Source of the DNA: Pseudonocardiales bacterium
GTDB taxonomy: Bacteria; Actinomycetota; Actinomycetes; Mycobacteriales; Pseudonocardiaceae
Reading direction: 5' to 3'
DNA: 64,000 bases
NCBI GenBank assembly: GCA_023252195.1
Contig: JAHEXI010000009.1
Span: 62,001-126,000, forward strand
Positions within the stretch are counted from its first letter, which is position 1, and the number at the start of each line of letters is the position of its first letter. Of the stretch, positions 35,405 through 43,693 are shown piece by piece. The notes beneath the pieces are model-generated. The model made no database searches. It had not been told where the DNA came from and worked only from the letters and a program-made list of their open reading frames with translations. The position numbers and the translations under genes were made by a program.

Positions 35405-35500
35405 AAAGTGGCAGGCTGACTGACCGATGATGGCGGGCTACCCGTCGTGATCAAGTTAAGCTGCCCACGAAGGTACGGGTCACGCGTGGATCGGTGGTTC

Positions 35501-36115
35501 ATGAGGTCAGGACATTGCATCGCCGCAGTGAGCGTGCTCGCACTGGCGCTGGCGGCCTGTTCGAGCTCGCCGCCAGCTGGCCCGGCGAGCACGCCGGAGA
35601 CCACCGCCGTCGCGCCGACCACGGCCGGCGTGCCCGCCACCCCGCGCACGCCGACGGGGTCACCGTCGACACCCGGGACTGCCTCGGTCGCTGCACCGAG
35701 GTGCCGCTCGGCGCAGCTCACCCCGTCCCTTGGCCCCCCTGAGGGCGCCGCAGGCTCGGTGTATCGCGTGCTGATTTTCACCAATACCGGCAGCCAGGCG
35801 TGCGCGATGCAGGGCTTCCCCGGCGTGTCCTACGTCGCCGGCGACGTGGGCCAGCAGGTCGGACCGGCTGCGGAGCGGGTCGGCGACGCTGGTGGATCCG
35901 TGCGTATCGCACCGGGCGCGACGGCATCGGCGCAGCTGCAACTGGTGAACGTCGCAAACTACGACACGGCTGTGTGCCGTCCGACGCCCGTGCGGGGCTT
36001 GCGCATCTACCCCCCGGGCGAGACGGCGGCGCTGTTCGTGCCGATCGAGGCCACCGGTTGCGCGGGTACGCCGTCCGGCTCACAGCTCACCGTGGGCACG
36101 ATCATTGTGCCCTGA
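35501..36115 (+). CDS. DUF4232 lipoprotein
   Basis: The ATG at 35501 opens a signal peptide with lipobox (VLALALAAC), so the protein is a surface lipoprotein of about 204 residues. A Pro/Thr-rich linker precedes a beta-sandwich DUF4232 domain (YRVLIFTNTGSQACAMQGFP...VGDAGGSVRIAPGATASAQL) with conserved Cys pairs. The function of the family is unknown. It converges with the Hsp70-YVTN gene, 16 bases away. Confidence 0.88.
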   Translation: MRSGHCIAAVSVLALALAACSSSPPAGPASTPETTAVAPTTAGVPATPRTPTGSPSTPGTASVAAPRCRSAQLTPSLGPPEGAAGSVYRVLIFTNTGSQACAMQGFPGVSYVAGDVGQQVGPAAERVGDAGGSVRIAPGATASAQLQLVNVANYDTAVCRPTPVRGLRIYPPGETAALFVPIEATGCAGTPSGSQLTVGTIIVP

Positions 36116-36131
36116 CCGATCAGGATAATGA

Positions 36132-38567
36132 TCAGCGGGCCAGTTGGAGCACGGTCAAAGTCCCGTTGTCGGCGTTGCTCACGTAGGCCTGATGGCCGTC
36201 GGGTAGCAGCGCGATGCTGCTCGGGCCAGGCCCGGTGGGGATAGTCGCGGTGACCTTGTCGGTCGTGGCGTCGATCACCGAGACAGTGTTGCTGCCATTG
36301 TTGACGACGTAGGCGAACCGTCCGTCGGGAGACCAGACGATGTCTTCTGGCTGCTGGCCGACCGGGATGGTGGCAACGACCTTCAAAGTGTTGGTATCGA
36401 TCACCGAAACCGTGTTCGACTCGTAGTTCACGTTGGCCACCAGCGGACGATTCGGGTGTACGGCGATGCTATGTGGACCGGATCCGACCGGGATGGTCGC
36501 AACAACCCCGCGGGTGGCGGTGTTAATCACCGACACCAGCCCGGATTCGTGGTTCGCCGTGTAAGCACGACTGCCATCGCGGGAGAACGCGATCGAATGC
36601 GGGTTCGGGGCGACGTTGATCTGTCCGATGACCGTTTTGGTATCGGTGGCGATCACTGACACGGACGCGACATCGTGGTTGGGGGCATAAAGCAGCGTAC
36701 CGTCCGGGCTGATCGCCGGATCGAACGGACTCGCGGGCTGCGGAATCATTGCGATCTCGGTATTCGACACGGTGTCGATCACGTCGATTGCATGCTTGGT
36801 CTTCTGATCATTGAATATGGTGACGTACAGCGTGCGACCGTCTGGCGCGAACGTGAGGAACTGGGGCGGACCGGCCGCGATCGGGATGGTCGAGGTCACC
36901 TGATTGACCGCGGTGTCCACCACGGTGATGACCTGAGCGTCGCCGTTAGCGACATAGGCGTGCCGGCCGTCGGGGGCGACGGCGACGAAGTTGGGCGTCT
37001 GGCCTACCGCGATGTTGGCGCTGGCCACGGGTACCGCCACCTTCGGTCCGACGCTTGCCACCGCCGTCGGCACCGGCTTGGGCGCGGGCTTTGCGATGGG
37101 TGGCGTAGGGGCCTGGGTGTCGTTGCCGCGACCGAAGGTGGCCAGCGCGATCACTGCAGCCACCGCGACCGCTGCGCCGGCGGCGAGCAGTATCCTCGGT
37201 AGGCGCTTACGGTCGGGTGACGGCTTGGCCGGTGGTGGTGCTGGTTTCGGCCGCACGTGACGTGCGGTGGCCGTCGCTTCATGCGGTGGTGTGCGTGGTG
37301 TCGGGATCGCTGTGGTCGGCAGCACTTCGGCTGGGCGCTGCGCCGGTATGCGCTGCGCCGGTATGAGCGGCTGCTCCTCTGGTTTTTCCTGCTTCTCCGG
37401 ACGGGTATCCACAAACCCGTTTGTGGTCGGCGGCGCGGCCGTGCCACGACCGACCAGTCGCTGTTCGCGCTGCCGGCTGCGGTGCGGGACGGTGTAGCGC
37501 GGCTGGGGCGCATGCGCGGCATGTGACGCGGCGCCGAGTGCAACGACCTGCTGCGGATGAGTGTCGACGACGGTGGGACAGCCCAGCTCAGCGGACACCA
37601 TCCGGGCGATCATGGGGATGCGCGATGATCCGCCCACGAGAAGCACTGCACTGAGCTCTGCCGGCTCGACCTGAGCCGACTGCAGGGCTCGGGACAGCGT
37701 GTGAATGGTCGACTCGATCGGGGCTCGCACCATGTCCTCGAAGTCCGACCGGGTGAGATGCACGTCAAAACTTCGGCTGGGCAGGAATACCGGGAAAGTC
37801 GCCTTGGTGTCAGCTGAGAGTGCCTCTTTGGCCGCGATGCATTCCTGTCGCACCCTGGCGAGCGCGACGAAGGTCTGCGGCCGCCGCATGTCCAGCTTGG
37901 CCAGCGCTCCGTCGGCGCCGTCGTTGACGTGGGACAGGATTGCCTCGTCGAAGTCACCGCCGCCAAGCGCTTCGAGGCGCTCGGGCTTGCCGATGATTTC
38001 GACGTTACCGGACTGCATGTGCAGCACCGTGGCGTCGAAGGTGCCACCGCCCAGGTCGTAAACCGCCATTGTCTCGCCGTCGTTCAGCGGTCGGGTCGCG
38101 GTGTAGTGCGCAGCTGCGGCTTCGGCCTCGGTCATCAGGAGCGAATTGGTCAGCTCCGCTTGCTGGGTAGCCTCCTCGAACAGCGCACGGCGGAATGGGC
38201 CCCAACTAGTCGGGTGAGTCAATACGACCCGGTCGGGTGGTTCGCCTTCGATCTTGGTGACCTGCTCTACCACGTCTCGCAGCAGCACGCCAACCAGCGC
38301 TGTGACTTCGTACGACTCACCACCGAGTACCACCGGCGTCGGGTCACCCAGCCGACGGGTGAACTCGCGGCAGATTCGATCCGGGCTGCTCACCGCGCCC
38401 CTGCTGGCGGCATCCCCGATAGTTAACGTGCCGTCGCCCTGAAGGTATACAGCCGCTGGGGTCACCACCGAACGATCACCGAGGGGGACCGCTTCCACGG
38501 TGGCCGCCGTCGCGCGGGCAGCCGCGACGAAGGTGCTGCCGAGGTCGATCCCCAGGCTGTAGCTCAC
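36132..38567 (-). CDS. Membrane-anchored Hsp70 (DnaK-like ATPase) with an extracellular YVTN propeller
   Basis: In this 811-residue protein residues 1-350 are an Hsp70 actin-fold ATPase (SLGIDLGSTFVAAARA, VYDLGGGTFDATVL, LLVGGSSRIPMIARMV). Residues 360-455 are a Pro-rich linker, 458-478 a single membrane helix, and about 517-811 a seven-bladed YVTN propeller with repeated FAPDGRTLYVT/SVIDT motifs. The substrate-binding domain of DnaK is missing and is replaced by the propeller. The layout suggests an ATP-driven cytoplasmic module coupled through the membrane to an external sensor or binding domain. Confidence 0.93.
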   Translation of the reverse strand: MSYSLGIDLGSTFVAAARATAATVEAVPLGDRSVVTPAAVYLQGDGTLTIGDAASRGAVSSPDRICREFTRRLGDPTPVVLGGESYEVTALVGVLLRDVVEQVTKIEGEPPDRVVLTHPTSWGPFRRALFEEATQQAELTNSLLMTEAEAAAAHYTATRPLNDGETMAVYDLGGGTFDATVLHMQSGNVEIIGKPERLEALGGGDFDEAILSHVNDGADGALAKLDMRRPQTFVALARVRQECIAAKEALSADTKATFPVFLPSRSFDVHLTRSDFEDMVRAPIESTIHTLSRALQSAQVEPAELSAVLLVGGSSRIPMIARMVSAELGCPTVVDTHPQQVVALGAASHAAHAPQPRYTVPHRSRQREQRLVGRGTAAPPTTNGFVDTRPEKQEKPEEQPLIPAQRIPAQRPAEVLPTTAIPTPRTPPHEATATARHVRPKPAPPPAKPSPDRKRLPRILLAAGAAVAVAAVIALATFGRGNDTQAPTPPIAKPAPKPVPTAVASVGPKVAVPVASANIAVGQTPNFVAVAPDGRHAYVANGDAQVITVVDTAVNQVTSTIPIAAGPPQFLTFAPDGRTLYVTIFNDQKTKHAIDVIDTVSNTEIAMIPQPASPFDPAISPDGTLLYAPNHDVASVSVIATDTKTVIGQINVAPNPHSIAFSRDGSRAYTANHESGLVSVINTATRGVVATIPVGSGPHSIAVHPNRPLVANVNYESNTVSVIDTNTLKVVATIPVGQQPEDIVWSPDGRFAYVVNNGSNTVSVIDATTDKVTATIPTGPGPSSIALLPDGHQAYVSNADNGTLTVLQLAR

Positions 38568-38708
38568 CAGCTCCTCCCTGAAGCGGCACGCATCGTTACA
38601 TTTCGATCACGCGAAAGATCGTTTTTAGCGCATCAAACGGTGACGTACGGCCGCGTGCACGCAGACCCATCACAGTAGGTAGCCAGCTGAGCACCCGTCA
38701 AGTGGCTG

Positions 38709-39170
38709 TTATACGGAGAATCTGGGCCCAGGCACTGGATCGTCGGTTGTGGGCCTGCTGGGCCGGCAGCGACCGAGCCGTTTGATGGTGAGCCAACTCC
38801 CCCGTCGAGCGCCGTGGGTTCGCAGCGCTTGTGCCGCATACTCCGAACACGTGGGGGTGAAGTGGCAACACGGCGGCCGTCGCGGGCTGATCTCGCGTTG
38901 ATACGTTCGGACACCGGCGACCAGTAGCGACGTGAGCGGTGATTCCGCCGCGGCAGGGGTGCGCCGCAGCGTCAGGGCTTCGTCGATCAGGGCTACGGTC
39001 AGTGGGGGCAACGCTAGCATCGCCACCACAAGGCAGTTGCCGCTGAGGCTCTCCCCAAGACAGCATCCGGCGTCGAGCAGGCACGCGTCTCGAAGACATG
39101 ACCCGCCGACCGGCCGAGGCCGGTACGGATAGCCGTAGCCGTCGTACCGCCTGCGTCGGAGACACGCCAT
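38709..39170 (-). CDS. yidD: YidD-family membrane-insertion efficiency factor (long actinobacterial form)
   Basis: The C-terminal 70 residues carry the YidD core: YQREISPRRPPCCHFTPTCS and EYAAQALRTHGARRG, with the paired Cys. The N-terminal extension starting ACLRRRRYDGYGYPYRPRPV and CLRDACLLDAGCCLGE is Cys-rich. I chose the ATG at 39170, where the family-like sequence starts, over 39308. YidD is thought to help YidC insert membrane proteins. The core usually lies beside rpmH/rnpA; here it stands alone, so it may be a second copy. Confidence 0.82.
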   Translation of the reverse strand: MACLRRRRYDGYGYPYRPRPVGGSCLRDACLLDAGCCLGESLSGNCLVVAMLALPPLTVALIDEALTLRRTPAAAESPLTSLLVAGVRTYQREISPRRPPCCHFTPTCSEYAAQALRTHGARRGSWLTIKRLGRCRPSRPTTDDPVPGPRFSV

Positions 39171-39630
39171 ATCCCCAGTGTGCACCTCCGCAGTGCATGG
39201 GGTAAGGCAACTCTGCCTGCTGAACATAAGCGCCATGAGTCCGCGGGCGTACAGAGAATTACGACAAACGGCACTAAGGCCGGATAGTGCAATAGCTGCG
39301 CCGGCCATGTCGACAGCACGGCTGCCGGTGATGAGGTCACCGGCCCTCCTAGCGTGTAGGATCGCCGCGCCAATGGTTGATCGGTGAGGGCGTCCTAACC
39401 GTGGTTAGTGTAGGACTGCCTAACAAAAGCGATATTCGGAAATGCTGCTTGCAGGTCCTGTGCGACCGTTCGTGGGTCACCGTGGGTGCGCACACAATCA
39501 CAGTCTGAAAGCTTCTGTTTGTCAACGTTCGATCAGTGTTCTTGACAGATCTCATTCATTGAGGCAAAGCTGTTGGGCGACGAGGCGAGGGAGTCGAATG
39601 CGGTTCGATAGCAGTGTGGGCTGATCGCCG
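39171..39630. other. Divergent promoter region between yidD-like and ZIP genes
   Basis: This 460-base gap has lower GC content than its neighbours. It contains the DtxR-like box and an overlapping perfect inverted repeat (see 39395-39423). No credible gene is present; the short minus-strand frames look random. Confidence 0.5.
39395..39423. promoter_or_regulatory. DtxR/IdeR/MntR-like metal-regulator box
   Basis: TTAGTGTAGGACTGCCTAA (39405-39423) matches the DtxR/IdeR consensus TTAGGTTAGGCTAACCTAA at 13 of 19 positions, including both half-site ends. Directly overlapping it, CTAACC-GT-GGTTAG (39395-39408) is a perfect inverted repeat. A metal-dependent repressor site upstream of a metal transporter is a coherent arrangement. 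Confidence 0.5.
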
Positions 39631-40491
39631 GTGGATGCAGTTCAGACGCTGATCCTCGGGTTGATCGCAGGGGTCACGATCGTACTCGGGTTACCGCTTG
39701 GCCGGCTGCGTAGCGCCCGCCACAGCCGGACCGCGCCCGCCGTGCGAGTGTTTCTCAACGCTTTCGCGATCGGCATTTTGATCTTCATAATGTGGGACCT
39801 GCTGAACCAGGCGTGGGAGCTGATCGGTGCCACGCTGGACAAGGTGCACGACGGTTCCGGCAGTGTGGCGCCGGTGATTGGGTTCGGCGCTTTGCTCTTC
39901 GCCGGGCTGGGAGTCGGGCTGTTGAGCCTGGCCGGGTACGAGCGCTGGCTGGCCGGCGAGGGACCCATCCCGCTGCTGGGGCCAGGCACGATGGCCGCCG
40001 ACGAGCTGACCCTGCGCAGGGGCGACACCTGGACGGCGGCCCGCCGGCTGGCGTTCCTGATCGCAGTCGGAATCGGCCTGCACAACTTCGGCGAGGGTCT
40101 CGCCATCGGTGGCAGCGCGGCGCAGGGCAAGATCGCGCTGGCCACCCTGCTGGTCACCGGCTTCGCCTTGCACAACGCGACCGAAGGATTCGGCATCGTC
40201 GCTCCGCTGGCGACCGAGCAAGATCAACCCAGTTGGGGATTTCTGCTCCTCCTGGGTGCGATCGGTGGTGGCCCCACCGTGCTGGGAACCGTGATCGGCC
40301 ACCAGTTCACCAGCGACCCGATGAGCCTGGTTTTCCTCACCCTGGCCGCCGGCTCCATCCTCTACGTGATCATCCAGCTCGTCGCCATCGCCCTGCGAGG
40401 CGGCCACCGATCCCTGCTGTACTGGGGCGTATGGGTCGGCCTGGTCGCCGGCTTCGCCACCGACATGCTCCTCACCGCCGGCGGCGCCTAG
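39631..40491 (+). CDS. ZIP-family metal transporter
   Basis: The 286-residue protein from GTG 39631 has eight predicted helices. Helices 4 and 5 carry the ZIP metal-binding signatures GLHNFGEGLAIGGSAAQ and FALHNATEGFGIVAPL. Family members move Zn2+, Fe2+ or Mn2+ into the cytoplasm. A DtxR-like box about 210 bases upstream hints at iron or manganese control. Confidence 0.9.
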   Translation: MDAVQTLILGLIAGVTIVLGLPLGRLRSARHSRTAPAVRVFLNAFAIGILIFIMWDLLNQAWELIGATLDKVHDGSGSVAPVIGFGALLFAGLGVGLLSLAGYERWLAGEGPIPLLGPGTMAADELTLRRGDTWTAARRLAFLIAVGIGLHNFGEGLAIGGSAAQGKIALATLLVTGFALHNATEGFGIVAPLATEQDQPSWGFLLLLGAIGGGPTVLGTVIGHQFTSDPMSLVFLTLAAGSILYVIIQLVAIALRGGHRSLLYWGVWVGLVAGFATDMLLTAGGA

Positions 40492-40515
40492 CCACTCGCG
40501 CGACCTTGCAACGCC

Positions 40516-40570
40516 ATTCGGAGCCGAATCGCGGTCCGGCGGCGCCGGATAACCGCGATTCGCTTCGAAT
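40516..40570. terminator. Hairpin of the ATTCGG..CCGAAT family
   Basis: ATTCGGAGCCGAATCGCGGT (40516-40535) pairs with ACCGCGATTCGCTTCGAAT (40552-40570) with one bulge and one mismatch around a 16-base loop. It follows the ZIP gene by 24 bases and matches the element at 33117-33180. A further half-copy (GGCTCCGAATGGCGA) lies near 40749. Confidence 0.68.
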
Positions 40571-40592
40571 ACAGTCGTGACAACCCTGTTGT

Positions 40593-40654
40593 CGCCGAGT
40601 TCGACACCACGGCTGTCCACCGCCGCCAGCGCAGCCCTCCTGTCGAACTCGGCG
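40593..40654. terminator. Long-loop hairpin with 14-bp arms
   Basis: CGCCGAGTTCGACA (40593-40606) and TGTCGAACTCGGCG (40641-40654) are perfect complements with a 34-base loop. With the element just upstream it lies between the converging ZIP and DinB-fold genes, as expected for a two-way terminator. Confidence 0.7.
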
Positions 40655-40767
40655 CACGCAAGCTGTTCCCCACCTGAGGACGAGAGCCAGACCGCGACCC
40701 AGGGCCCATCTCACCCCTCTGGGCGGGGCGAAGCGTCCTCGACGTTGGCTCCGAATGGCGAGTGGGC

Positions 40768-41523
40768 TTAGAAGGGCACTTGGTGGGCGAGGAGGCCGTC
40801 TGCGGGGCTGCGGCCGGACAGGGTGCGGCAGAACTGCACGGCTTCCAGATGTAGTTGCGCACCGCCTTCGCCATGCGTATAGATCCCGCCGGCGGGTCCG
40901 TCTAGGACGACCGTGCAGGGTTGTCCGTGGCGCCTCGCCCATTCGGCCACGACGTCGGCCACGATGCGTCCGTCGTGGTCTGGAGTCAGCGTGAGCTCGC
41001 CGCCGGTGGCCCGGCAGATGTCGATCCGGTGCATCCACGGATCCCGGGTGTGGATCACATCGATGAGGTATCCGCGGGTCCAGCCCTCGTCGTAGGGCGG
41101 CCCGGGGTTGAACACCCTGGCACGTTCTTCAGCCGTCATACGGCTGCGGGCGGCGAGGGCCTCCGGTGCTGCCGTTCGCAGCGCGTCGACGAGCTGCAAA
41201 GTCGAGAGGTGGGCATGTTCGGCGACCTGTAGCGCGGTCAGGGCATCAATCCGCATCTCGCTGGTGGCCGCAGCCCGCTGGTTGGCAGCCGAGAATTGCC
41301 GAGCCAGCTCGGCCGGATCGGCGTCGAGCTTCATCATGCCGAGGAGGTGGGCGAGCACGGCGGTGACGTCCCAACCGGTGCAGTCGGTAGGGCGGGTCCA
41401 ATCTTCAGGTGCGAGTTGGTCGACCAACTCGATCAAGCGCTGGTATTCGGTCTGCGCCAACCGCACGGCCTCCTCGTGCTCCAGCGGTGGGATGCGGTCG
41501 ACAGGGATGGCAGTCGATTGCAT
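40768..41523 (-). CDS. Maleylpyruvate isomerase-like (DinB-fold, TIGR03083) protein
   Basis: The start is ATG 41523 behind AAGGAG; the longer frame overlaps the upstream gene. The 251-residue protein has a four-helix DinB/MDMPI fold with the motif PTDCTGWDVTAVLAHLLGMM near residue 45 and a second His-containing helix (YLIDVIHTRDPWMHRIDICR). Three His form the expected metal site. Actinobacterial members are often mycothiol-dependent enzymes. It is the last gene of a TetR-metallohydrolase operon. Confidence 0.86.
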   Translation of the reverse strand: MQSTAIPVDRIPPLEHEEAVRLAQTEYQRLIELVDQLAPEDWTRPTDCTGWDVTAVLAHLLGMMKLDADPAELARQFSAANQRAAATSEMRIDALTALQVAEHAHLSTLQLVDALRTAAPEALAARSRMTAEERARVFNPGPPYDEGWTRGYLIDVIHTRDPWMHRIDICRATGGELTLTPDHDGRIVADVVAEWARRHGQPCTVVLDGPAGGIYTHGEGGAQLHLEAVQFCRTLSGRSPADGLLAHQVPF

Positions 41524-41546
41524 GGCAAGGCTCCTTGACGATGGGA

Positions 41547-42386
41547 CTAGTGGGCGGGGATCGATGGCTCGGACAGTGCCCCGGCGTCGGCAAGCCACCG
41601 GTCCAGATCGGACTGGTCGAACTCGCGCCACGGGTCGAGCGCGGGCAGCTGTCGCATGAGGTTGAACGCCTCGTCGATGCGCTGACCGCGCAGCACGGGC
41701 GAATGGCAGCCGGCCATGGTGGTCGCGCCGAGGCGCCGGACCGCATCAACGCAGGTGTCCCACTTGCTCTGGTCGAGGTAGCGGTGCCACGGCGCGATCA
41801 GCCGCGCCCCGAGGAGCTGCCCGTCGCGGAACTCGCCGTCGCTGAGGTCGTCGGCCTCCAGCATCCGGTGCGGGGTGTTGGTGGCGAAGGTGTCGACTGA
41901 CCAGTACACGCCGGTGGAGGCGTCGAACAACCCGCGCGTGGTCGGGTTGTCGAACAGCGGTGGACGGACCGCGACGAGCACCCGGTCGCCGACGTCGACC
42001 TGATCTCCATCGTTGACGAACCGGCATCGGGACAGTGGGGTCTCCCACTCCTCGGCCATCCGGCCCAAGCTGAACCAGTTCGTCAGCAGGGTCGCGTTCG
42101 GGCACGCTGCGAGCACTGGCAGTAGGTTCCCGGCGTGGTCGCGGTCGTCATGGGACAGGAAGACCCACCGGACATCGGCGGGATCGACCAGCGCGGCCAC
42201 GGTGGCCAACCACCGCTCGCGGCAGGCCGGCGCACCAGTGTCGACGAGCACCGGCTCTTTACTGCGGATCAGCAGTGAGTGCATCGGGAAATGACCCACC
42301 GGCGGCGCGTCCAATCCCCAGGTGATCAGGAAAGTCTCGTCGGCGATCTGGTAGGGCATCACGTCATGGTGAGCTGGGGCAGTCAT
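41547..42386 (-). CDS. Metallo-beta-lactamase-fold hydrolase (ODP/FprA-like)
   Basis: The 279-residue protein shows the MBL fold: HSLLIRSKEPVLVDTGAP and the metal motif SHDDRDHAGNL, followed by VYWSVDTFAT and a C-terminal GCHSPVL. The HxxxDH pattern, in place of HxHxDH, is that of the di-iron ODP/FprA type rather than of classical lactamases. It lies 23 bases from the DinB-fold gene and 27 from TetR. Confidence 0.88.
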   Translation of the reverse strand: MTAPAHHDVMPYQIADETFLITWGLDAPPVGHFPMHSLLIRSKEPVLVDTGAPACRERWLATVAALVDPADVRWVFLSHDDRDHAGNLLPVLAACPNATLLTNWFSLGRMAEEWETPLSRCRFVNDGDQVDVGDRVLVAVRPPLFDNPTTRGLFDASTGVYWSVDTFATNTPHRMLEADDLSDGEFRDGQLLGARLIAPWHRYLDQSKWDTCVDAVRRLGATTMAGCHSPVLRGQRIDEAFNLMRQLPALDPWREFDQSDLDRWLADAGALSEPSIPAH

Positions 42387-42413
42387 GGGGGGACTCCAGA
42401 AACGTGTGCAGGA

Positions 42414-43013
42414 TCAGTGAGCGAGGCGGCGTGGAGCCACCTCGGCGAGGTACATGTCGATCGCCCGGTCCAGTTGCCGGGTCCACCGGTCCCCCCCCGG
42501 CTCGTTCGCGTTCTGTTGTGCGACCAGGCCTGAGATCAGCCCGGTGTAGAGGTCGACGTCAGCGGGTTCTGTGACGCCCACCCCGGCGAGCACCCGATGC
42601 CCCCCATCGAGTACCTCGCGGGCCAGCGAGTACGACTCCTCCGACGGCTCGAAGCCGGGGATGGTGCGCTGAAAAAGCAGCTGGTAGCGCGCCAGGTCCT
42701 CGGTGCAGAAGTCGACGAATTGGCGAGCACTTTGACGCAGCGCAATCACGGGGTCGGCATCCAGGTCCACCGAGCGATCCCGGTCGAGCAACTCGCGGTT
42801 GGCCTCGGCGAACATGGCGTCGTAGATGGCGTGCTTGGACGGGAAGTAGACGTAGAGCGACTGGGCCCGCAACCCGACCCGTGCCCCGAGCTCCCGCAAC
42901 GACAACCCAGCGAGGCCATCAACTCTTACCAGCTCCCACGCGATGTCGAGGATCTCCCGCCGGGTGGCTTCGAACCGCTCAGCACGCCTGTCGCGTATCG
43001 GTAAAACTGGCAT
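42414..43013 (-). CDS. TetR-family regulator (first of operon)
   Basis: The 199-residue protein has the TetR helix-turn-helix (ILDIAWELVRVDGLAGLSLR then ELGARVGLRAQSLYVYFPSK) and a C-terminal ligand domain. It precedes the metallohydrolase and DinB-fold genes on the same strand and probably represses all three. Confidence 0.92.
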   Translation of the reverse strand: MPVLPIRDRRAERFEATRREILDIAWELVRVDGLAGLSLRELGARVGLRAQSLYVYFPSKHAIYDAMFAEANRELLDRDRSVDLDADPVIALRQSARQFVDFCTEDLARYQLLFQRTIPGFEPSEESYSLAREVLDGGHRVLAGVGVTEPADVDLYTGLISGLVAQQNANEPGGDRWTRQLDRAIDMYLAEVAPRRLAH

Positions 43014-43046
43014 AGTCAGGTATAGTGAACGCCGTCAGGTAGATTG

Positions 43047-43634
43047 TCAAGGTGCTGTCACGAGGGTTGCCAGAAGCTCGCCGGCATGGGCACGCAGCTC
43101 GTCGTCGCTGAGGCCGGTGTCGAGACCGGCCCGCAGGTAGTCGAAGAGCCCGAGGTAAGCGGAGTAGAGCAGCAGGGCGCGGCGTCGCGCCTGCGGGCCG
43201 GGGAGACCGAGCTGCGTGTAGACGTCGGTGAAGTAGTTCAACCGGCGAGCCGTGATCCGCTGTACCACGGGTTTGACCAGGGGATGGGTGGCCGACGCCA
43301 GCAGGGCTGCGTCCCGTATGCCGCCCGCTCGGTCAGCGATGGCTGCGGCCATTACTGCGCGCAACCGCTCTCCGGGGTCCGGGAGCAGGTCAAGGCGCCT
43401 GATCACCGCTTCGGTCTGGGACTGTTCCCAGTCATCGAGCGCGGCGAGGATCAGCGCGTCCCGGTTCTCGAAGTGGTGGTAGAAGCTACCCTTTGTGGTG
43501 GCGAGGCGGGTAGCGAGGGGCTCGACCGCCACTGCCGCGATGCCGCCCTCGACGATCGCGTCGACGGCAGCCCGGATCCAATCCGCGGCGGAGAGCGGGC
43601 GGGCTGTCCGCGCTTTACCGCTTGACCGGGTCAT
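43047..43634 (-). CDS. TetR-family regulator divergent from glycosyltransferase
   Basis: The 195-residue protein has the helix-turn-helix AVDAIVEGGIAAVAVEPLAT and TKGSFYHHFENRDALI. It is transcribed away from the glycosyltransferase gene with an operator-like inverted repeat between them. TetR proteins paired this way usually respond to the substrate of the neighbouring enzyme. Confidence 0.92.
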   Translation of the reverse strand: MTRSSGKARTARPLSAADWIRAAVDAIVEGGIAAVAVEPLATRLATTKGSFYHHFENRDALILAALDDWEQSQTEAVIRRLDLLPDPGERLRAVMAAAIADRAGGIRDAALLASATHPLVKPVVQRITARRLNYFTDVYTQLGLPGPQARRRALLLYSAYLGLFDYLRAGLDTGLSDDELRAHAGELLATLVTAP

Positions 43635-43643
43635 GACAGTACT

Positions 43644-43668
43644 CTACCGTACCTAAACCATACGGTAG
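43644..43668. promoter_or_regulatory. TetR operator-like inverted repeat
   Basis: CTACCGTA (43644-43651) and TACGGTAG (43661-43668) are perfect inverse copies separated by 9 bases, in the 59-base gap between divergent start codons. Confidence 0.65.
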
Positions 43669-43693
43669 CGTATCTTCCGGGAAGGAACCGGCG

